Shown here: positions 8,698-16,399 of the stretch, piece by piece
How positions within the stretch are numbered: the first letter of the stretch is position 1
Layout of the letters: every line of letters starts with the position of its first letter
Source: a virus
Reading direction: 5' to 3' (one strand)
DNA: 32,596 bases
IMG/VR virus record: IMGVR_UViG_3300027733_000141
Location: 1 to 32,596 of that record
Program-made: the position numbers and the translations under genes
Notes under the pieces: model-generated
Told to the model about the DNA's origin: nothing
Databases searched by the model: none
The model's input: only the letters and a program-made list of their open reading frames with translations

Positions 8698-10142
8698 TAG
8701 ATACTACCTTTGTTAAGGTCAACTTCTAAACCTTCTAAACGAAGAAGATGTGGAAGGCTGTATGTTAGTTTAAAAGCACGTCGTCTAAACTGTCCTAGCT
8801 GGTCAATTTTAGGAAGATCAGCATTAAAGTTTAATGTACGGGCTGTACTAAATGTCTTATAGTCATCATCAGACCATTGCACCGATACCGCTATGTCTGT
8901 TCCTGTCGAATCAGGAACATCTCCTATGATAGATAAACGATACATAAATTTACGGTTAATGGTATCAAAGTCGAGCTTAGCAGAAGTAAAAACACAATCA
9001 ATGGCTGTTCCAGCGTCAGTAAACAATGTTTCATCCATTGTGTAAACTTTGCCGTTTGCCTTATCCAATACGTAAGCGCTTCCGTTAGGACCGTCTGTAC
9101 CATGTGAGCATAAGAATGCTCCTGATGCTGTACTCCACTCGTGCCACATTTTTGTATCAAAGCTGTATACCAATGTCCTGTTAGTTAAACAAACGACATA
9201 ACATTTCTGTCCTGCCACACGAACACAAAAAGCTTGTGCAGTTGGAAGATTTGCACCTTCTGCAAGGAGCGCACTCTTTATTGCAGGGATACCAATTTCA
9301 GCTGCCTTAAACCCGTCAATGGTCCACACCGTGTGACCACCATTGTTTGTTTCACCTATCATGATAACTTCTGTTTCTGTTTGTACAACAGAATCTCTAG
9401 CAGCAGTACCAAACTGTTGCACAGCAGAATCATGACGTCCTAGGGGACTTCCTGTAGCATTAGCTACGTCGTATAAGTATTCAACGCTACTAGAACCTAC
9501 AGCATAAATGTAATTGTTGTTTTTAGACAACGCTACAATAATGTCTGGGTACATTTCAGCAGAAATATAATCACCTGCTGTCCATAATGACGGATCATCT
9601 AAATTACTATTATAGATGTCAGCAGTGTTTGCTTTAGCAACAAACAAATAAGCATCTATAAAGATAGGAATAGGTACATGTGGTGTAGGAAACTCAGCAT
9701 CTGTTATTTTAACAGCAGTAGTTGAGTTGCTAAACACATATCCATCAGTGCCATCTAATAGTACAAGAGACACAGTTCCTGTACTGCTAACAAATTCTGT
9801 AAAACCTACAGAACCCGTAGAAGTTGCTAAGGTTAATACAGCAGAACCGTTTGCATAAACTTTGTCACCAACAACAGCCATGCAATAACCAGTACCACTA
9901 ATAACCCAATAATATATACCACGTCCTTCACCTGTCTGTGTAGTAAAAGCTTGAGCTACACCTGGACGGCTTTTAATAAAATATTTACTTTGATCTCCAA
10001 CAGGACTCTTAATAACCTCCACCATCATGTTTAACAGACGGAAATCCTGTGCAGCATTAGTACCACGCTGTTGTGGATTGGAGATAAAATTGACTCTCTT
10101 GGTTTCGTATGTTTGAATTGCTGGTGTTTTTGAGTAGGCCAT
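8697..10142 (-). CDS. P22 gp10-like packaged DNA stabilization / tail hub protein
   Basis: The product is 481 aa, close to P22 gp10 (472 aa). It has the family pattern: an N-terminal arm with LLNMMVEVI, a GVAQAFTTQTGEGRGIYY-type blade, repeated beta blades with VYSFDTKMWHEW (about residue 325-336) and TVWTIDGFKAAEIG, and a beta-rich C-terminus. In P22 this protein sits below gp4, plugs the portal channel after packaging and anchors gp26 and the tailspikes. The gp4-like gene lies immediately upstream with no gap, the same order as in P22-like tails. Family assignment is good. Confidence 0.85.
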   Translation of the reverse strand: MAYSKTPAIQTYETKRVNFISNPQQRGTNAAQDFRLLNMMVEVIKSPVGDQSKYFIKSRPGVAQAFTTQTGEGRGIYYWVISGTGYCMAVVGDKVYANGSAVLTLATSTGSVGFTEFVSSTGTVSLVLLDGTDGYVFSNSTTAVKITDAEFPTPHVPIPIFIDAYLFVAKANTADIYNSNLDDPSLWTAGDYISAEMYPDIIVALSKNNNYIYAVGSSSVEYLYDVANATGSPLGRHDSAVQQFGTAARDSVVQTETEVIMIGETNNGGHTVWTIDGFKAAEIGIPAIKSALLAEGANLPTAQAFCVRVAGQKCYVVCLTNRTLVYSFDTKMWHEWSTASGAFLCSHGTDGPNGSAYVLDKANGKVYTMDETLFTDAGTAIDCVFTSAKLDFDTINRKFMYRLSIIGDVPDSTGTDIAVSVQWSDDDYKTFSTARTLNFNADLPKIDQLGQFRRRAFKLTYSLPHLLRLEGLEVDLNKGSI

Positions 10143-10859
10143 TTACATTGTCTTTCTACCAGCAGTGTCTGGTTGGAAGAATATACCACCCTCTTCAGTA
10201 CCAAACGACAGAGCTTTCTCATGGAAGAACTCAGCTTCTTTAGCCAGCAATTGTCTGTCCTGTAAAGGAACACCATATTCTGGAGACAGCCTGTGAGCCA
10301 ATCCATAGATGATTGCTTCTGTCCATTCAGACGGAAAGTCAATGTCATCTGTAGAAGATGTCATGTCCTCAAAAGGAGTTTGATAACGTAGGGTAATAGT
10401 GGTTGTAGAATCGCTAGGCTTGGGCCATAAATTAATTACACCATAATCACGCAAAGGTTGATAATACAAATTAACTGGTGTGCCAGAAGAATTAACTAAT
10501 GGTAAAATAGCGTAGTTATAATTTGTATAAATGTTCATTGGAACATTAGAATATGAGGTGCTGTCATTACGCCAAGCTTGTATAACCTTAAGCGGTTTAT
10601 TTGTATTAAACGTTTGACTAGGACCAATGTTGTATGCGGCTGTGCCTGTAGTTACAGTGAAGGTGTAACTTTTAATTGACCAGAGGGGCATGCCGTCTGT
10701 TTCAAATGCCTTAATCATAGCGTTAAGGGCTTGTGTTGCGTCAGTAATTTGATAAGTCTCTGGAGAACTACCTCCTGACAAAACACCAAGTTTCCGCAAT
10801 GCCGCAGAAATAATCTCGTTTCTGTTAAGTTTCCAAGTAGTTGTGCCCGAAGTGCTCAT
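10143..10859 (-). CDS. P22 gp4-like tail accessory factor (head completion/connector)
   Basis: The 238-aa product opens with an alpha-helical block, NEIISAALRKLGVLSGG then ALNAMIKAFETDGMPLWSIK (about residues 13-62). A beta-rich middle with LWPKPSDSTTTITLRYQTPF follows, then a helical C-terminal part (WTEAIIYGLAHRLSPEYG). This is the pattern of P22 gp4-type accessory factors, which bind under the portal once DNA is packaged and allow the tail to attach. P22 gp4 itself is shorter (166 aa), so this one is enlarged. Direct contact with the gp10-like gene supports the call. Confidence 0.8.
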   Translation of the reverse strand: MSTSGTTTWKLNRNEIISAALRKLGVLSGGSSPETYQITDATQALNAMIKAFETDGMPLWSIKSYTFTVTTGTAAYNIGPSQTFNTNKPLKVIQAWRNDSTSYSNVPMNIYTNYNYAILPLVNSSGTPVNLYYQPLRDYGVINLWPKPSDSTTTITLRYQTPFEDMTSSTDDIDFPSEWTEAIIYGLAHRLSPEYGVPLQDRQLLAKEAEFFHEKALSFGTEEGGIFFQPDTAGRKTM

Positions 10860-10861
10860 AA

Positions 10862-11323
10862 TTAACCCGCTTGTTTGTGATATTCGTCCTCAGTTAAAAT
10901 ACCAGGTAGGTATTTTTTTTGAGGATTAAAAATTGTTAGTTTTTGTTGCCGCATTTCTGGGGCAAAGGATATGTGAGTCCATTTACCATATTCATAAATC
11001 ATCTGGTCAAACTTAATACCAGAAGCTTCTATGGCTTTACACACTGCATAAGGATTGCCAAAGGGGGATACAAAGTCTATTGCCCAACCATCCATATGGC
11101 TAGACACCTTGCTACCGCCCACTGCCACATTAACTTCTGGCAGGCGAATCCAAGAGTTTACAGAAATGGATTTACCAAGGAGTGCCCTCACTTGTTCCAT
11201 ACCGATTGCTGCTTTCTTCATGTTCTCAAGTTGACGAGCATCGGGTTGATTATTAATACCCAAACGGATGGCTGTGTCCGAGTGGGTTGCTTCTTCCAAG
11301 CTAAAGTGTTCGGAAAGAATCAT
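10862..11323 (-). CDS. Peptidase M15-type endolysin
   Basis: The product is 153 aa with the M15A pattern. SEHFSLEEATHSDTA opens the domain, EQVRALLG and VNSWIR follow, and the zinc site is visible as SSHMDGWAIDF (His76 and Asp83) and WTHISF (His117). The FDQMIYE segment carries the acidic residue usually near the catalytic site. These enzymes cut peptide cross-links in peptidoglycan. It overlaps the holin gene by 4 bases, forming a lysis cassette in the middle of the virion operon. There is no signal peptide, so it needs the holin for release. Confidence 0.9.
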   Translation of the reverse strand: MILSEHFSLEEATHSDTAIRLGINNQPDARQLENMKKAAIGMEQVRALLGKSISVNSWIRLPEVNVAVGGSKVSSHMDGWAIDFVSPFGNPYAVCKAIEASGIKFDQMIYEYGKWTHISFAPEMRQQKLTIFNPQKKYLPGILTEDEYHKQAG

Positions 11324-11793
11324 TTCTTTTTCATTTCAGCAAGTTTCTCAATTGTACGACCACCAAAGTATGCACCCATTATTAGCATACCCCATTGTCC
11401 TAACAACTGAACATAAGACTCATTGGCATTTAAACCAAAAGCACTCATCATAGCAAACAGAAAGTATCCCATAAAAATAGCTACAAGGCTCATAGGACGT
11501 ATATTCTTAGACAACCAAGAGTCAGACGACATGTCTGCATCCCAGCGTTTAGAAACATTGTCATTCTCATTCTTGCCAGCATCTGCTGCAACTTTAGCAA
11601 ACTCAAGTTCAAGTTCTGCTATTTTCTGTGCTGCTGTTGGGTCACCTGCTATGGCTTTAGCAACTTCTGCTACGCTGTCAGAAACACCCAGTCTAGACGC
11701 TATTGCTGATACGGCAGCACCACCTAAAGGACCAGCTACAGCTGTAGCCAATGTTGGAGCTATGTTTTTAAGTAGCCCTAGCAAATCATTCAT
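11320..11793 (-). CDS. Holin, GTA 3-TM type
   Basis: I start at the ATG at 11793, preceded by AAAGGAACAACA; an upstream in-frame start at 11889 would lie inside the preceding gene and has no good ribosome site. The 157-aa product has an N-terminal small-residue hydrophobic helix (about 10-33), a charged middle with WDADMSSDSWLSKNIRP, and two clear membrane segments (about 101-120 and 127-145), then a lysine-rich tail. This matches the gene-transfer-agent family of holins that open the inner membrane for lysis. The M15 endolysin follows directly. Confidence 0.82.
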   Translation of the reverse strand: MNDLLGLLKNIAPTLATAVAGPLGGAAVSAIASRLGVSDSVAEVAKAIAGDPTAAQKIAELELEFAKVAADAGKNENDNVSKRWDADMSSDSWLSKNIRPMSLVAIFMGYFLFAMMSAFGLNANESYVQLLGQWGMLIMGAYFGGRTIEKLAEMKKK

Positions 11794-11983
11794 TGTTGTT
11801 CCTTTTACATGTTTCAAGTTGTCGTTCCAAACGAGCAACAGTTTTATTAGCCAGCTTACGTTCTTCTTTGGTCCACCATACAGCAACAAAAGTTACAGTG
11901 ACCAAATAGCATGCTGCTATAACTACAGTTAATATCCCCAACGTCGTACTCGATCCAACTCCACTAGTTCTTGAAGCGCCCAT
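11786..11983 (-). CDS. Small membrane protein in the lysis cassette (65 aa)
   Basis: The start at 11983 is preceded by AGGAAACTT; a longer frame from 12013 lacks this. The product has a Gly/Ser-rich N-terminus, one membrane helix (about residues 15-37, TLGILTVVIAACYLVTV) and a charged coiled-coil-like C-terminus (EERKLANKTVARLERQLE). That topology, next to holin and endolysin, fits an inner-membrane spanin or an accessory holin, but no partner lipoprotein with a lipobox is evident. It overlaps the upstream gene by 55 bases and the holin gene by 8 bases. Confidence 0.65.
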   Translation of the reverse strand: MGASRTSGVGSSTTLGILTVVIAACYLVTVTFVAVWWTKEERKLANKTVARLERQLETCKRNNNE

Positions 11984-12501
11984 AAGTTTCCTATAATAAA
12001 GACAATGGCACAAACAATAGCTACTGCAATCCAGGAATATTCTTCAAATAGTTGTAGTTGATATTCCCGTTTAAGTTTGGCTATACGTTCTAGCTCATCT
12101 TGTTTCTTTTTAAGAAGCGCTCGCTCTTCCGTAAGTCTGTCTCGTTCTTCTGTGATTTCAGTCCACAGGTCAGGCATCCCTAGCTCCCAGCGCACCATGT
12201 GCTCTAAGTCAGCGTAATACCTTCTAATTTGTCTAACACGCATGACATTGTCAATGGCTTCTTGTGTGACATTGCGTGGCTTACCAGCCAACACATCTGC
12301 CTTACGTTGAACCTTTTGTTTTTCGTGTTCTTCTTCTAAAGTTTGTTGTCCTACAAAGAAAGAGGACAGGAATCCTCCAACTTCTTCACCAATGTGAGCT
12401 ACTTCTTTTCCAGTCGCTTTAAGTTCTTTGTAAACAGAAATGCAACCTTGTATACCGCTGTAAGCGGCTTTACAAGTAGCAAAGATGGTTATGGGGTCAA
12501 T
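11929..12501 (-). CDS. Membrane-anchored coiled-coil protein with a non-standard or missing start codon
   Basis: The frame is open from a stop at 12523-12525 and reads like real protein (SENKIDPITIFATCKAAYSG, then ELKATGKEVAHIGEEVGGFL), yet it has no ATG, GTG or TTG before the GTG at 12294. The listed start is an ATT codon (12501) with AGTGAG upstream; the GTG at 12294 (AAGG upstream) would give a 121-aa version. The C-terminal half has a charged coiled coil (about residues 118-155) and one membrane helix (YSWIAVAIVCAIVFIIGNLW). It lies in the lysis region, upstream of the holin. Function unknown. Confidence 0.6.
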   Translation of the reverse strand: MDPITIFATCKAAYSGIQGCISVYKELKATGKEVAHIGEEVGGFLSSFFVGQQTLEEEHEKQKVQRKADVLAGKPRNVTQEAIDNVMRVRQIRRYYADLEHMVRWELGMPDLWTEITEERDRLTEERALLKKKQDELERIAKLKREYQLQLFEEYSWIAVAIVCAIVFIIGNLWALQELVELDRVRRWGY

Positions 12502-12508
12502 TTTATTC

Positions 12509-12688
12509 TCACTTAAGGTGGGTTAACATTGCAAATAATGTGCCTGCCATACCTGTCATCATAATGCCACAAGCGCCTATTAGGATACCTTCTAAGCGCT
12601 TTAAACGGGCATTAATGACAGCATAGCGCTCAGCACATACCAACTCATGGGCAGACAATTTGGCGTCTGTAGCGTCAATTGTTGCCAT
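12509..12688 (-). CDS. Small holin-like / XhlA-like membrane protein (59 aa)
   Basis: This ORF starts at the ATG at 12688. Its N-terminal 33 residues form a charged amphipathic helix (DAKLSAHELVCAERYAVINA, then RLKRLEG), followed by one membrane segment (ILIGACGIMMTGMAGTLFAML) and a short HLK tail. Amphipathic helix plus one C-terminal membrane helix is the layout of the haemolysin XhlA family, which acts with holins. It is the first gene of the lysis cassette in transcription order. Family assignment is by topology only. Confidence 0.65.
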   Translation of the reverse strand: MATIDATDAKLSAHELVCAERYAVINARLKRLEGILIGACGIMMTGMAGTLFAMLTHLK

Positions 12689-12691
12689 AGG

Positions 12692-12943
12692 TTATGCCAG
12701 AGCATTTTTTGCTACTTGTGCTTCATATGCTGCGACTACTGCATCAGTCCATGCTGCGTTGCATATCGCCACTACATTGGCTGGTTGACCTGTTAAGTCT
12801 TGTGCTGGTGTCAGGCTTGTACGATGGTATGTCTGTGCTATCTGCTCACCATCTTTTAGGATGCGTGTTGCTTCCCGATACAGCACTATGCCGTTTTCGG
12901 TGACTGTGATTTGGTCTACTGTTTTTGTTTCTGTAAATGCCAT
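12692..12943 (-). CDS. Small phage protein of unknown function (83 aa)
   Basis: The ATG at 12943 is preceded by AAGGAACAAAC. The N-terminal half is beta-like (VDQITVTENGIVLYREATRI), followed by DGEQIAQTYHRTSLTPAQDL and a helical Ala-rich C-terminus (AAWTDAVVAAYEAQVAK). Proteins of this size and pattern are common after fibre genes in environmental phages, but no function is known to me. It sits between the last fibre gene and the lysis cassette. Confidence 0.7.
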   Translation of the reverse strand: MAFTETKTVDQITVTENGIVLYREATRILKDGEQIAQTYHRTSLTPAQDLTGQPANVVAICNAAWTDAVVAAYEAQVAKNALA

Positions 12944-12952
12944 GTTTGTTCC

Positions 12953-13510
12953 TTATGTGCTTGTTATATATGTGAGAGAAAAATATAAAGAATTATTTGA
13001 CATATTTGCGTTTATAGTTCTTGTATATGGACTAGGTAGGTTGTAAAGACGGATATTTGTAACTCCATTTAATACAACCATTCCAACAGTACTACTAGAA
13101 TAATTTGAAATTCCACCGCCACCACCAACTTGAGCCGAAGTAAAAGGTAATCCTCCAAGTTCAACATTCGCTGTATTTGCAGTTACAGGCCAAGCAAGGT
13201 TTTCTATATTAATTGTTACTACTCTGCCTATTTTTGTATATGTTTGTGTTGTGTTTGTAAAACTTAATCCAGCACCACTAACATCAGTAGCAGTCCAAGT
13301 CCCCTCCTCATAATCATCTAGCGTGTTTGCGTTAGATGATGCTGATTGGGTTGCGGGGAAAGACACACCAGCACCACTAGCAGATGCTGTAGCACCACCT
13401 ACACCAATGGTAGATGTAAACGATGGTGTAGCTAAAGGAGCACCTGCTACTGTTTGTGTTGAACTATTAGGGAACGTAAGTCCGTTTGTTCCGTCGACAA
13501 TTACACTCAT
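12953..13510 (-). CDS. Tail fibre/appendage protein (185 aa)
   Basis: The N-terminus VIVDGTNGLTFPNSSTQTVA is a common phage fibre attachment module. A Gly/Ala/Ser-rich shaft follows. LDDYEEGTWTAT (about residues 64-75) introduces a beta-rich C-terminal domain, a junction seen in many phage fibres. There is no enzyme motif. Its ATG overlaps the stop of the preceding 54-aa gene (ATGA). It is probably one of several exchangeable receptor-binding or decorating fibres. Confidence 0.7.
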   Translation of the reverse strand: MSVIVDGTNGLTFPNSSTQTVAGAPLATPSFTSTIGVGGATASASGAGVSFPATQSASSNANTLDDYEEGTWTATDVSGAGLSFTNTTQTYTKIGRVVTINIENLAWPVTANTANVELGGLPFTSAQVGGGGGISNYSSSTVGMVVLNGVTNIRLYNLPSPYTRTINANMSNNSLYFSLTYITST

Positions 13511-13671
13511 GCTAGTTGCTCCTCAGTGGGTTTAGGCAATGTAGGGTGTTCCCACTTGGCTATGTAATCGCCTTTGCCGTCAGAGTCGTTTTGTAGTGTT
13601 ATTACAGTCATGAAGTCATGGTCTGTAAGTTGTGGATAAAGTGCTTTTATTTTGTCGTAGAGTGTCATCAT
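13507..13671 (-). CDS. Small fibre-partner protein (54 aa)
   Basis: The start is either ATG 13671 or the adjacent ATG 13668; AAGGAG lies 3 or 6 bases upstream, so the second may be used. The product has the features MTLYDKIKALYPQLTDHDFM and DSDGKGDYIAKWEHP, then a Pro-rich tail. The stop overlaps the next gene by ATGA and the start overlaps the upstream fibre gene. Small proteins of this kind often sit after fibre genes in phages and are thought to be assembly partners; that role is inference. Confidence 0.65.
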   Translation of the reverse strand: MMTLYDKIKALYPQLTDHDFMTVITLQNDSDGKGDYIAKWEHPTLPKPTEEQLA

Positions 13672-14210
13672 GCGCTCCTTATCAATGCACCATTAAACCA
13701 AGTACTAGGAATACCAGTACCAGAAGTCACCGTTCCACCAGAACTTTGATACCAATACATTTCAATGTAATCTGTACTGCCGTTGCAATATACAAGAGAA
13801 GATATTACAACCTGTCCGTTAATTGAACTTGCTACATACGCAAGTTGTCCATATTTATAAGCAGAACCATTTTTATATATCATTGGAAAATGATAACCGC
13901 TTGTAAATGTTGGTGGCCCTATTGCAGCATTTATTTGGTAATAACCAGCAACTGTTGGTGTAAATGTTGAAGAAGCAAAATTATTATTTGTATCGAATTC
14001 TTCTGTTGCAAATAAAATTTTTGTATAAGTATTATTTGGAGTTGAAGTACCCGCGCTTGCATAAGCACTAAACGCTGGCATATTGCCACTAACCATCATT
14101 GTTCCAGTTGTATCTGGGATGTTGACAGTTTGATTTGAATTGGTGCTAGGACCAGCCAAGGTCATTGACCCTGTGCCTGATGCATTAGCACTTGGAATTA
14201 ATGATGCCAT
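13668..14210 (-). CDS. Tail fibre/appendage protein with C1q-like C-terminal domain (180 aa)
   Basis: The Ser/Gly/Thr-rich N-terminal 45 residues contain NQTVNIPDTTGTM, a short fibre repeat. From about residue 49 the protein reads like a C1q/TNF-type jelly roll: PAFSAYASAGTSTPNNTYTK, then FTPTVAGYYQINAAIG, then YIEMYWYQSSGGT near the end. Such domains form compact trimers at fibre tips and bind surface ligands. It overlaps its neighbours on both sides, so it is translationally coupled to the two small partner genes. Confidence 0.72.
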   Translation of the reverse strand: MASLIPSANASGTGSMTLAGPSTNSNQTVNIPDTTGTMMVSGNMPAFSAYASAGTSTPNNTYTKILFATEEFDTNNNFASSTFTPTVAGYYQINAAIGPPTFTSGYHFPMIYKNGSAYKYGQLAYVASSINGQVVISSLVYCNGSTDYIEMYWYQSSGGTVTSGTGIPSTWFNGALIRSA

Positions 14211-14377
14211 TATTGTGTTCCTTCGTCTGCGGGAGTAGGCGCGTTGCCTTCAGCCACCCACTTTAAATAGGCTTGGTAGTCTGTGTTAGCGGGGTCAAAT
14301 GGAATAAATGCTCCATCTGATAGACGCTGAACAGTATCTTGAATTCTTTGATTATTTAAAGGACATAATTTATACAT
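14210..14377 (-). CDS. Small tail-fibre assembly-like protein (55 aa)
   Basis: This ORF begins immediately after the TAA of the 377-aa fibre gene, and its own TAA overlaps the next ATG (TAATG). The product contains [20 protein letters not shown] and [14 protein letters not shown], a well-known pattern (residue change, IP.DP.N.DY..Y..W...GN.P.PAD) of small phage proteins encoded next to tail fibres, often annotated as fibre assembly proteins. The pattern is strong; the chaperone role is family-level inference. Confidence 0.8.
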   Translation of the reverse strand: MYKLCPLNNQRIQDTVQRLSDGAFIPFDPANTDYQAYLKWVAEGNAPTPADEGTQ

Positions 14378-15511
14378 TTATAACTCCGCATCTAGTTTTG
14401 CATAAAGGTCACCGCCATTGCACCAAACTACATAGGCAGTTCCATCAGTTAAAGCAGGCCCACCTCTAAACCTTAAAACCTGACCAGTAACATTTGAATT
14501 TACTGTAGTATTTAAAGTGTAAGTAAATGAACTTCCAGCAGAGCCAAAAGAAGAAGCATATAAGATATTAGACGAACCCGCTACTGCCGTTGCAGTTGGA
14601 TTTGTCCTCATTGTTGGGCCTTGAATATTTATATTTGATTCACTAGCACCAGCAGAACTTGATGCTCTAATAACACTTAATGCACCACCAGAATTTCCAG
14701 CAAACAACAAAAGATTTTGATAATAACGCTGACAAAGTGCAAATTCAGTACCATAAGGTCTGTAATCAAACGATGTTGCTGTTGAACCTTTTTCTACTTG
14801 TACGCCTGTTATGTAGAAAGTTGCTCCGTTTGTGCCGACTAAGTTGGTTTGTCCTGTTGCCCCATAAGCCGATGAAGCTGTCCATGACCCAGCAGTTTGC
14901 AAATTAGATGACCCAGTTCCTAAACTAAAATTTAACCACAATCCACCACTATTTGTTGTATACCAAGTTCCTGTTGTATCACCAGCAATGGTTACTGATT
15001 TTTGTTCCCAAGTATTGGCTGCTGAAATAGTATAACTAAATGGATAAAATCTGTTACCACTATCATTATTAATACTTCCGCCAAAAGTGCCAGTTAATGA
15101 ACTGCGAACCCAAAACGATAAAGTTACAGTAGAAGCGTTGGCAGTTCCCCAATTAAAGTCAGCAGTATTAAATCCTTCTATTGATTGTCTTAGTAAAAAT
15201 ATGTCTGAGCTAGTAATTGAATAGGCAGAACTAGAAGTTGCGCCTAAATAATTTCTAAATCCCGCTGGAGGGGTTACAGAACCAGCGTTTTGCTGAACAG
15301 TATATTTAGAAGATTGATTTGCGTAACCAGCCCATCTATCTACTGTGTATGTGTTTGCACCGTTTGCAGGAGTAACACTAGCCCCTGCATTGCGCTGGTC
15401 AATCACCATCGCACCATTGATGATTCTATTGCGAAACACGCCTGAATCGGGGCTAAGGGTGCCCCCGCTAGAACCTACTAGCTTGTCTGTATTAATTGTT
15501 CCGTATGCCAT
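14378..15511 (-). CDS. Main tail fibre-like protein (377 aa)
   Basis: A short N-terminal attachment module (YGTINTDKLVGSSGGTLSPD) leads into VFRNRIINGAMVIDQRN (about residues 26-42), a signature of many environmental phage fibres. A large beta-rich domain with an aromatic, Ser/Thr/Asn-rich face follows, like a carbohydrate-binding jelly roll (FWVRSSLTG, then FYITGVQVEKGSTATSFDYR about 230-250). FALCQRYYQNLL begins a second, smaller domain. This is the longest fibre in the window and the likeliest receptor-binding protein. Its small partner gene follows directly. Confidence 0.78.
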   Translation of the reverse strand: MAYGTINTDKLVGSSGGTLSPDSGVFRNRIINGAMVIDQRNAGASVTPANGANTYTVDRWAGYANQSSKYTVQQNAGSVTPPAGFRNYLGATSSSAYSITSSDIFLLRQSIEGFNTADFNWGTANASTVTLSFWVRSSLTGTFGGSINNDSGNRFYPFSYTISAANTWEQKSVTIAGDTTGTWYTTNSGGLWLNFSLGTGSSNLQTAGSWTASSAYGATGQTNLVGTNGATFYITGVQVEKGSTATSFDYRPYGTEFALCQRYYQNLLLFAGNSGGALSVIRASSSAGASESNINIQGPTMRTNPTATAVAGSSNILYASSFGSAGSSFTYTLNTTVNSNVTGQVLRFRGGPALTDGTAYVVWCNGGDLYAKLDAEL

Positions 15512-15519
15512 ATTTATCC

Positions 15520-15927
15520 TTACAAAACAATCCAGCGTTGACCGCTGGGAATTGTCACGGTTGCACCGCTATTAACAGTTATTGGACCAACAGACATGGC
15601 GTTTTTATTTGTAGACAGTGTGTAACTTGTAGTTACTGTTACACCGTTTTCATAAAACACATCGTCACCGCCAGCTCCCGTTGCACCACCACCAGCAACC
15701 CATGCTGTACCACTCCAAGTTTCATTTTTATTTAAGGAGGTGTTAAAGCGAGTGTAACCAACAGCAGGACTACCGTCACGTTGAGCAGTTGTACCTGCTG
15801 GCAAAGCAGCAGAACCTGTAGTGGCTGTTTGTTCAACCTTGTATGTATTTAAATTAGTCAGGTTGGTGTCCATCTCATTATTAGTGAGAGGACTACCTTT
15901 ACCTGCTCTAGTAACTATGGTAGTCAT
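15520..15927 (-). CDS. Fibre/appendage attachment protein (135 aa)
   Basis: The N-terminus TTIVTRAGKGSPLTNNEMDT followed by NLTNLNTYK is the standard attachment segment of many phage fibre proteins. The middle holds RDGSPAVGYTRFNTSLNKNE with TWSGTAWV, a typical fibre head motif. The C-terminus is a short beta repeat (VGPITVNSGATVTIPSGQRW) resembling a trimerising end. The protein is short, so it may form an adaptor or short fibre rather than a full receptor-binding fibre. Confidence 0.72.
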   Translation of the reverse strand: MTTIVTRAGKGSPLTNNEMDTNLTNLNTYKVEQTATTGSAALPAGTTAQRDGSPAVGYTRFNTSLNKNETWSGTAWVAGGGATGAGGDDVFYENGVTVTTSYTLSTNKNAMSVGPITVNSGATVTIPSGQRWIVL

Positions 15928-15940
15928 GTATTTATCCTAA

Positions 15941-16390
15941 TTAACCTACGGTAATTACCCAAGTAATGGTCATTTCGTCAGCAGCGCCTTTGTTTACAAC
16001 AGAGAACACTGTGCGTGACAATAAAGTACCAGCGGAACTAGCATTAAAAATACCAGCTTCAACTAAAGCACCAGTGCCTGTACCAGCAGGGAAAGTAGAA
16101 ACGTATGTAACAGTGTTTGTAGAAACAGTGCCACCAGATACTGTAGTTGCTACACGAGCAACTTCTGTACCTAAAGCTGTATTGCCTACAGCAGCTGCAG
16201 TGCTGTCTGTTCCAACAGCAATCCAACCCATAACGCTAGCGCTAGCAGCAGCCATACGTGAAGCAATAAAACCTTTACCAGCAGTAACAACCAAGTTTTT
16301 AAGTTCACGTTGGTCTTTAATTGTGCCAGTAGCTGCATCTTTAACTGTGATGGTCAGGTCGCCTTTCATGGCGAATGTGTCATTAATCAT
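15941..16390 (-). CDS. Putative structural (appendage) protein (149 aa)
   Basis: The start ATG at 16390 is preceded by AAGG. The product begins with MINDTFAMKGDLTITVKDA and has ELKNLVVTAGKGFIASRMAA (about residues 29-48), followed by a Ser/Thr/Ala/Gly-rich beta body and a final strand block (EMTITWVITVG). This layout recurs in phage proteins encoded just before tail fibres. I do not know an experimentally defined function. Confidence 0.65.
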   Translation of the reverse strand: MINDTFAMKGDLTITVKDAATGTIKDQRELKNLVVTAGKGFIASRMAAASASVMGWIAVGTDSTAAAVGNTALGTEVARVATTVSGGTVSTNTVTYVSTFPAGTGTGALVEAGIFNASSAGTLLSRTVFSVVNKGAADEMTITWVITVG

Positions 16391-16399
16391 TTGAATACC

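Noticed and set aside
11423-11932. 169-aa plus-strand ORF
   Set aside because: Antisense to the holin gene, which has clear membrane helices and fits the lysis cassette.
13632-13645. DnaA-box-like TTGTGGATAAAGT
   Set aside because: A single copy inside a coding gene; it reflects codons of the 54-aa protein.
15966-16394. 142-aa plus-strand ORF
   Set aside because: Antisense to the 149-aa structural gene, whose Ala/Thr-rich codons produce few stops on the opposite strand.
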